DNA of 9,640 bases from Alphaproteobacteria bacterium (GTDB lineage Bacteria; Pseudomonadota; Alphaproteobacteria; Puniceispirillales; Puniceispirillaceae): contig JADHLK010000049.1 of the NCBI GenBank assembly GCA_016780695.1, positions 1 to 9,640 on the forward strand, read 5' to 3'. Made by a program: the position numbers and the translations under genes. The notes under the pieces were generated by a model. The model saw nothing but the letters and a program-made list of their open reading frames with translations. It made no database searches and had not been told where the DNA came from. Shown here piece after piece: positions 6,156 to 9,640 of this stretch (position 1 is the first letter of the stretch; every line of letters starts with the position of its first letter).

Positions 6156-7729
6156 TATTCCGCATCTGGCAGGGCGTCCATGCGCTGATCGATAAAGGCG
6201 CGCAGGGCCTCATCAAGGGCCGGGTCCAGCGGCGGGGCTTCATAGCTCTCCAGCATCTTGGCTGCACGGGCGCGGGCGCGGGCCTCTGCCTCAACACTGC
6301 CTTCAGCCAGCCATTGCTCAAAAGTGCCGTAATCAGCCAGGCCGGAGCGCCAAAACGCGGTCTCAAAATTGGCTTGCGTATGGGCGGCCCCCAGAAAATG
6401 CTGGCCCGGGCCGGTCTCGCGCAGCGCATCCATCGCCTGACCATTTTCCGACATATCAATACCGGCCACCATGCTGGACATCATGGTCAGCTGATCCGCA
6501 TCCAGCAGCAGCTTGGCAAAATCCGCCACCAGCCCGCCTTCCAGCCAGCCTGCGGAATGCAGCGCAAAATTCACCCCGCCCATGACAGTTGGCAAAATCG
6601 TATGGGCTGATTCATAAGCGGCCTGGGCATCAGCTGTCTTGGAGGCAGTCAGCGAGCCACCGGAGCGGAACGGCACACCCAGACGGCGGGCCAGCTTGGA
6701 GCAGGCATAAAGCACCTTGGCCGGTTCCGGCGTGCCAAAGGTCGGGGCCCCGGACTGCATCGAAATAGAGCTGGCAAAACTACCAAAAATCACCGGCGCA
6801 CCGGGCTTGACAGCCTGGGCAAAAGCAATGCCGGACATCGCCTCGGCCAAAGTTTGGGTCAGCGTGCCGGCCACTGAGACCGGGCTCATCGCCCCGGCCA
6901 GAATAAAAGGTGACAAAACCGTTCCCTGGCCAGCCCGCGCATAAACCTTCAGCGCGCCCAGCATGGTATCATCCCAGACCATCGGCGAATTGGCATTGAT
7001 CAGCGATACCATCACACAATTCTGTGCGACAAATTCCTCACCAAAGACGATTTTGGCCAGGCTGACCGAATCTTCAGCCCGCGTCGGGGCGGTCACCGAC
7101 CCCATAAAGGGCTTGTCGGAATATTTGATGTGTGAATAGACCATTTCCAGATGCCGCTTGGTCACCGGCAAATCGACCGGCTCACACAAGGTGCCGCCGG
7201 AATGATGTAGCCCGGGCAGCATATAGACCAGCTTGACGAAATTGCGGAAATCCTCAATCTCAGCATAGCGGCGTTCACCGGCCAGATCGCGCACAAAAGG
7301 CGGGCCATAGACCGGGGCAAAGACCAGATTATCGCCGCCTACCTCTACCGAACGGGCCGGGTTGCGCGCGTGCTGGGTGAATTGGGCAGGCGCGGTGGCA
7401 CAAAGCTGGCGGGCCAGACCGCGCGGGAAATGCACCCGCTCACCCTGCACATCACAGCCAACCCCGCGCAGAATATCCAGCGCTTCGGGATCATCGCGAA
7501 AATCAATGCCGATTTCCTCCAGCACTGTTTCGGCATTGGCCTCAATAATCTCGGCAGCCTCATCATGCAGAATATCAATCGGCGGCACGGCGCGGGTGAT
7601 ATAGGCCTGGGCCTCAGCTGCCGCGCTGGCTGACCGGGCCTGACGGCGGGCATCGCGTCCGCCGCCGCGGCGACCGCGCTTCATTTCCGGGTTCTCCTGT
7701 GGGGCCTCTTTTATGCTCTCATCGCTCAT
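6152..7729 (-). CDS. MttB-superfamily (trimethylamine methyltransferase family) protein, non-pyrrolysine type
   Basis: A 525-residue member of the family named after archaeal trimethylamine:corrinoid methyltransferase MttB. The best characterised non-pyrrolysine members, such as the glycine betaine methyltransferase MtgB, move a methyl group from a quaternary amine to a corrinoid protein. The N-terminus is basic and Gly/Arg-rich (16-30), followed by the conserved IDILHDEAAEIIEANAETVL block. Further family blocks are FAPVYGPPFVRDL, HHSGGTLCEPVDLP, VYSHIKYSDKPFMGS, VSLINANSPMVWD, GSFASSISMQSGAPTFGTPE (about 316-335) and SENGQAMDALRETGPG. The reading frame has no internal stop, so no pyrrolysine is encoded. 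Start chosen at ATG 7729: GGAGAA lies eight bases upstream, whereas an in-frame TTG at 7759 would add ten residues with no clear site. It follows the dehydrogenase-like gene after 45 bases and is probably cotranscribed with it. Substrate and methyl acceptor are unknown. Confidence 0.9.
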   Translation of the reverse strand: MSDESIKEAPQENPEMKRGRRGGGRDARRQARSASAAAEAQAYITRAVPPIDILHDEAAEIIEANAETVLEEIGIDFRDDPEALDILRGVGCDVQGERVHFPRGLARQLCATAPAQFTQHARNPARSVEVGGDNLVFAPVYGPPFVRDLAGERRYAEIEDFRNFVKLVYMLPGLHHSGGTLCEPVDLPVTKRHLEMVYSHIKYSDKPFMGSVTAPTRAEDSVSLAKIVFGEEFVAQNCVMVSLINANSPMVWDDTMLGALKVYARAGQGTVLSPFILAGAMSPVSVAGTLTQTLAEAMSGIAFAQAVKPGAPVIFGSFASSISMQSGAPTFGTPEPAKVLYACSKLARRLGVPFRSGGSLTASKTADAQAAYESAHTILPTVMGGVNFALHSAGWLEGGLVADFAKLLLDADQLTMMSSMVAGIDMSENGQAMDALRETGPGQHFLGAAHTQANFETAFWRSGLADYGTFEQWLAEGSVEAEARARARAAKMLESYEAPPLDPALDEALRAFIDQRMDALPDAEY

Positions 7730-7737
7730 TGGACAGT

Positions 7738-7743
7738 TCTCCG
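7738..7743 (-). promoter_or_regulatory. Ribosome binding site of the mttB-like gene
   Basis: The minus strand reads GGAGAA here, eight bases before the ATG at 7729. This supports the ATG over the in-frame TTG at 7759 as the start. Confidence 0.65.
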
Positions 7744-7774
7744 TTAAATGGGCAATCAAATACCGATTTGGCGA

Positions 7775-9640
7775 TCAGGTGCGCAAATGGCTGTTATCCG
7801 GGTCAAACGGGCTTTCGGCAATGACCTCTGCCTGATAGCGGCTACCCAAAATATCTATTTCAATCATCGTGCCTTCGGTGGCCAGCTCCGGCTTCAGCAT
7901 CGCCAGCGCAATCGAATGGCCCACCCGGAACCCATAACCGCCAGAGGTGGCCCGCCCGACCAGCTTTCCATCCAGATAAAGCGGATTACCGCCAATAGCA
8001 TCTGCATCCTTTGTGTCATGCACTTTCAGCGTCACAAAGGCATTGTCAAAGCCGCGCTGCTGCCAGTCCAGCAGACCCTGACGGCCAATGAAATCCTCTT
8101 TTTGCATCTGCACAAACCGATCAAGGCCGGATTCAAAGGCGGCATATTCAATGCTCATCTCGGTGCCCACCAGCCGGTAGGATTTCTCCAGCCGCATCGC
8201 ATCCATCGCCCGAATACCAAAAGGCTTCAGCCCAAACTCTGCCCCGGCTTCCATCAGCCGATCAAAAATATGGTTCTGAAATTCAATCGGGTGATGCAGC
8301 TCCCAGCCCAGCTCGCCGACAAAATTAACCCGCGCCGCCAGTGTCGGGGCCAGCCCGACATCTATCTGCTTGGCGGTCAGCCATTTGAAATGGTCATTGG
8401 TAAGGTCGGTGCGGGTCAGCTTTTCCAGAATCGCGCGCGATTTTGGCCCGGCCAGCACCAGCACCCCTATCGCATTGGTCAGATCGGTAAAGCTGACCGA
8501 GCGATCCTGCGGCATATGTTTTTTAATCCAGTCATGATCCAGACGCTGGGCCGCGCCAGCTGAGACCAGATAAAAGCTCTCAGCACTCTCCCGCATAATG
8601 GTAAATTCAGAATGCACACCGCCACGCGGGGCCAACGCATGGGCCAATATTACCCGCCCTTCAGATTTCGGTAGCCGGTTGGCGATCAGCCGCTCCAGAA
8701 ATGCCTCAGCGCCGGGGCCTTCAATCCGGCATTTGGCAAAGGCAGACATATCAAGCAGCCCGGCATTTTCTGCAACATTGCGGACTTCACGGCCCACATG
8801 GTCAAACCAGCCAGACCGGCGGAAAGACCAGCTGTCTTCTTGCGGTGTGCCTTGCGGGGCAAACCAGTTCGCCCGTTCCCAGCCAAATTTCTGGCCAAAG
8901 ACCGCACCCAGCGCCTTCAGCCTGTCATAGCAGGGGGCGGTGCGCAGCGGGCGGCCTGCCTCGCGTTCCTCATCCGGGTAATGGATGGTGAAGACATTGG
9001 CATAGGCTTCTTCATTTTTCTCAATAAGATAGCTTTTTGTCGCATAGCTGCCAAAGCGGCGCGGATCAACGCCGTTCATATCAATGGTCGGCTCACCCTC
9101 AACAATCCATTCGGCCAGCTGCCAGCCGGCCCCGCCCGCAGCGGTGATGCCAAAACTATGCCCCTCACTCAGCCAGAAATTCGGCAAATCCCAGGCCGGG
9201 CCGATGATCGGGCTGCCATCCGGGGTATAGGCAATCGCGCCATTATAGACTTTTTTCACGCCCACCTCACCAAAGGCCGGCACGCGGGCAATGGCAGATT
9301 CAATATGCGGCATCAGCCGTTCCAGATCCTCTTGGAACAGCTCATATTCTGACCCGTCATCCGGCCCGTCCACATAACAGGCCGGGGCGCCCATCTCATA
9401 GGGGCCGAGGATAAGCCCGCCATTTTCCTCACGCATATACCAGCTGGAATCAGATTCCCGCAAAACCCCCATTTCCGGCAGACCCTTGGCCTGACGCTCC
9501 TGAATGGCTGGATGCGGCTCGGTTACGATATATTGATGCTCAACCGGAATGACCGGAATATCCAGCCCGACCATCGCCCCGGTCTGGCGGGCAAAATTGC
9601 CGGTTGCCGAGACGATGTGCTCTGCCGTGATCTCGCCCTT
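7775..9640 (-). CDS. Dimethylglycine dehydrogenase-like FAD/folate oxidoreductase, 5' end cut by window
   Basis: 621 codons to the stop, with the frame still open at the right edge; the ATG at 9574 is internal, since the codons before it (reading HIVSATGNFARQTGA) belong to the FAD domain. Only the N-terminal nucleotide-binding GxGxxG and any flavin-linking histidine are missing; full members are about 800-850 residues. The visible part has the end of the FAD-dependent amine oxidoreductase domain (VEHQYIVTEPHP, YTPDGSPIIGP, SEGHSFGITAAGGAGWQLAEW), a middle domain, and a folate-binding glycine cleavage T-protein-like C-terminal half from about residue 240 (AENAGLLDMSAFAK, FVGELGWELH, KPFGIRAMDAMRLEK, ATSGGYGFRVGHSIALAML). 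Such enzymes oxidatively demethylate dimethylglycine or sarcosine and load the carbon on tetrahydrofolate. The family also includes uncharacterised relatives, so dimethylglycine is the likeliest but not proven substrate. It is upstream of the mttB-like gene in the same direction, 45 bases away. Confidence 0.88.
   Translation of the reverse strand, partial: KGEITAEHIVSATGNFARQTGAMVGLDIPVIPVEHQYIVTEPHPAIQERQAKGLPEMGVLRESDSSWYMREENGGLILGPYEMGAPACYVDGPDDGSEYELFQEDLERLMPHIESAIARVPAFGEVGVKKVYNGAIAYTPDGSPIIGPAWDLPNFWLSEGHSFGITAAGGAGWQLAEWIVEGEPTIDMNGVDPRRFGSYATKSYLIEKNEEAYANVFTIHYPDEEREAGRPLRTAPCYDRLKALGAVFGQKFGWERANWFAPQGTPQEDSWSFRRSGWFDHVGREVRNVAENAGLLDMSAFAKCRIEGPGAEAFLERLIANRLPKSEGRVILAHALAPRGGVHSEFTIMRESAESFYLVSAGAAQRLDHDWIKKHMPQDRSVSFTDLTNAIGVLVLAGPKSRAILEKLTRTDLTNDHFKWLTAKQIDVGLAPTLAARVNFVGELGWELHHPIEFQNHIFDRLMEAGAEFGLKPFGIRAMDAMRLEKSYRLVGTEMSIEYAAFESGLDRFVQMQKEDFIGRQGLLDWQQRGFDNAFVTLKVHDTKDADAIGGNPLYLDGKLVGRATSGGYGFRVGHSIALAMLKPELATEGTMIEIDILGSRYQAEVIAESPFDPDNSHLRT

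Noticed and set aside
5971..6195. Plus-strand frame starting at a GTG with a short hydrophobic beginning
   Set aside because: No ribosome binding site, becomes Arg/Lys/Ser-rich after the hydrophobic part, and runs into the mttB-like gene antisense; the other frame (6012-6155) is more protein-like.
7748..8563. Plus-strand open frame opposite the DMGDH-like gene (271 codons)
   Set aside because: Antisense to the conserved T-protein-like domain; no recognisable domain or ribosome binding site.
1..9640. CRISPR arrays, tRNA or rRNA genes, insertion sequences
   Set aside because: No regularly spaced repeats, tRNA-like cloverleaf, rRNA segment, transposase or terminal inverted repeats were seen by reading the window.

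Overview
The window is a GC-rich stretch of bacterial chromosome that codes almost end to end for breakdown of N-methylated amines. The heterotetrameric sarcosine oxidase genes in the order B-D-A-G, the long FAD/folate dehydrogenase and the Arg/Gly-rich N-terminus of the MttB-like protein together suggest an alphaproteobacterium, perhaps a marine Rhodobacterales-like or related lineage. This is a judgement from gene content and protein character, because no marker gene is present.

Layout: positions 1-249 (minus strand) hold the first 83 codons of an M20-family amidohydrolase running off the left edge. A 306-base divergent intergenic region (250-555) follows. It carries a 20-base near-perfect palindrome inside a plausible extended -10 promoter for the sox genes, a second hairpin, and a weak hairpin plus T-run. 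The plus-strand operon soxB (556-1854), soxD (1905-2264), soxA (2264-5299) and soxG (5292-5897) is complete. D, A and G overlap by a few bases, so they are probably translationally coupled, and a clear intrinsic terminator at 5924-5952 closes the operon. Positions 6012-6155 contain a protein-like open stretch without a start codon, possibly a gene remnant. From 6152 rightwards the minus strand carries a second two-gene unit: a non-pyrrolysine MttB-superfamily (trimethylamine methyltransferase family) protein (6152-7729), preceded in transcription by a dimethylglycine dehydrogenase-like FAD/folate protein (7775-9640) cut by the right edge.

How the genes fit together: sarcosine oxidase oxidises sarcosine to glycine, passing the methyl carbon to tetrahydrofolate as 5,10-methylene-THF and releasing H2O2. 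A dimethylglycine dehydrogenase-like enzyme would do the analogous step one methyl earlier and supply sarcosine. The MttB homologue may remove a methyl group from a quaternary or tertiary amine such as a betaine, feeding the same chain, but its substrate and corrinoid partner cannot be read from the window. The amidohydrolase could release an amino acid or methylated amine from an amide; this is only inference from position. The core enzymes are well-described families. The less expected points are the convergent pairing of an MttB homologue with sox genes, the palindrome over the sox promoter, and the unexplained coding-like remnant between the two operons.
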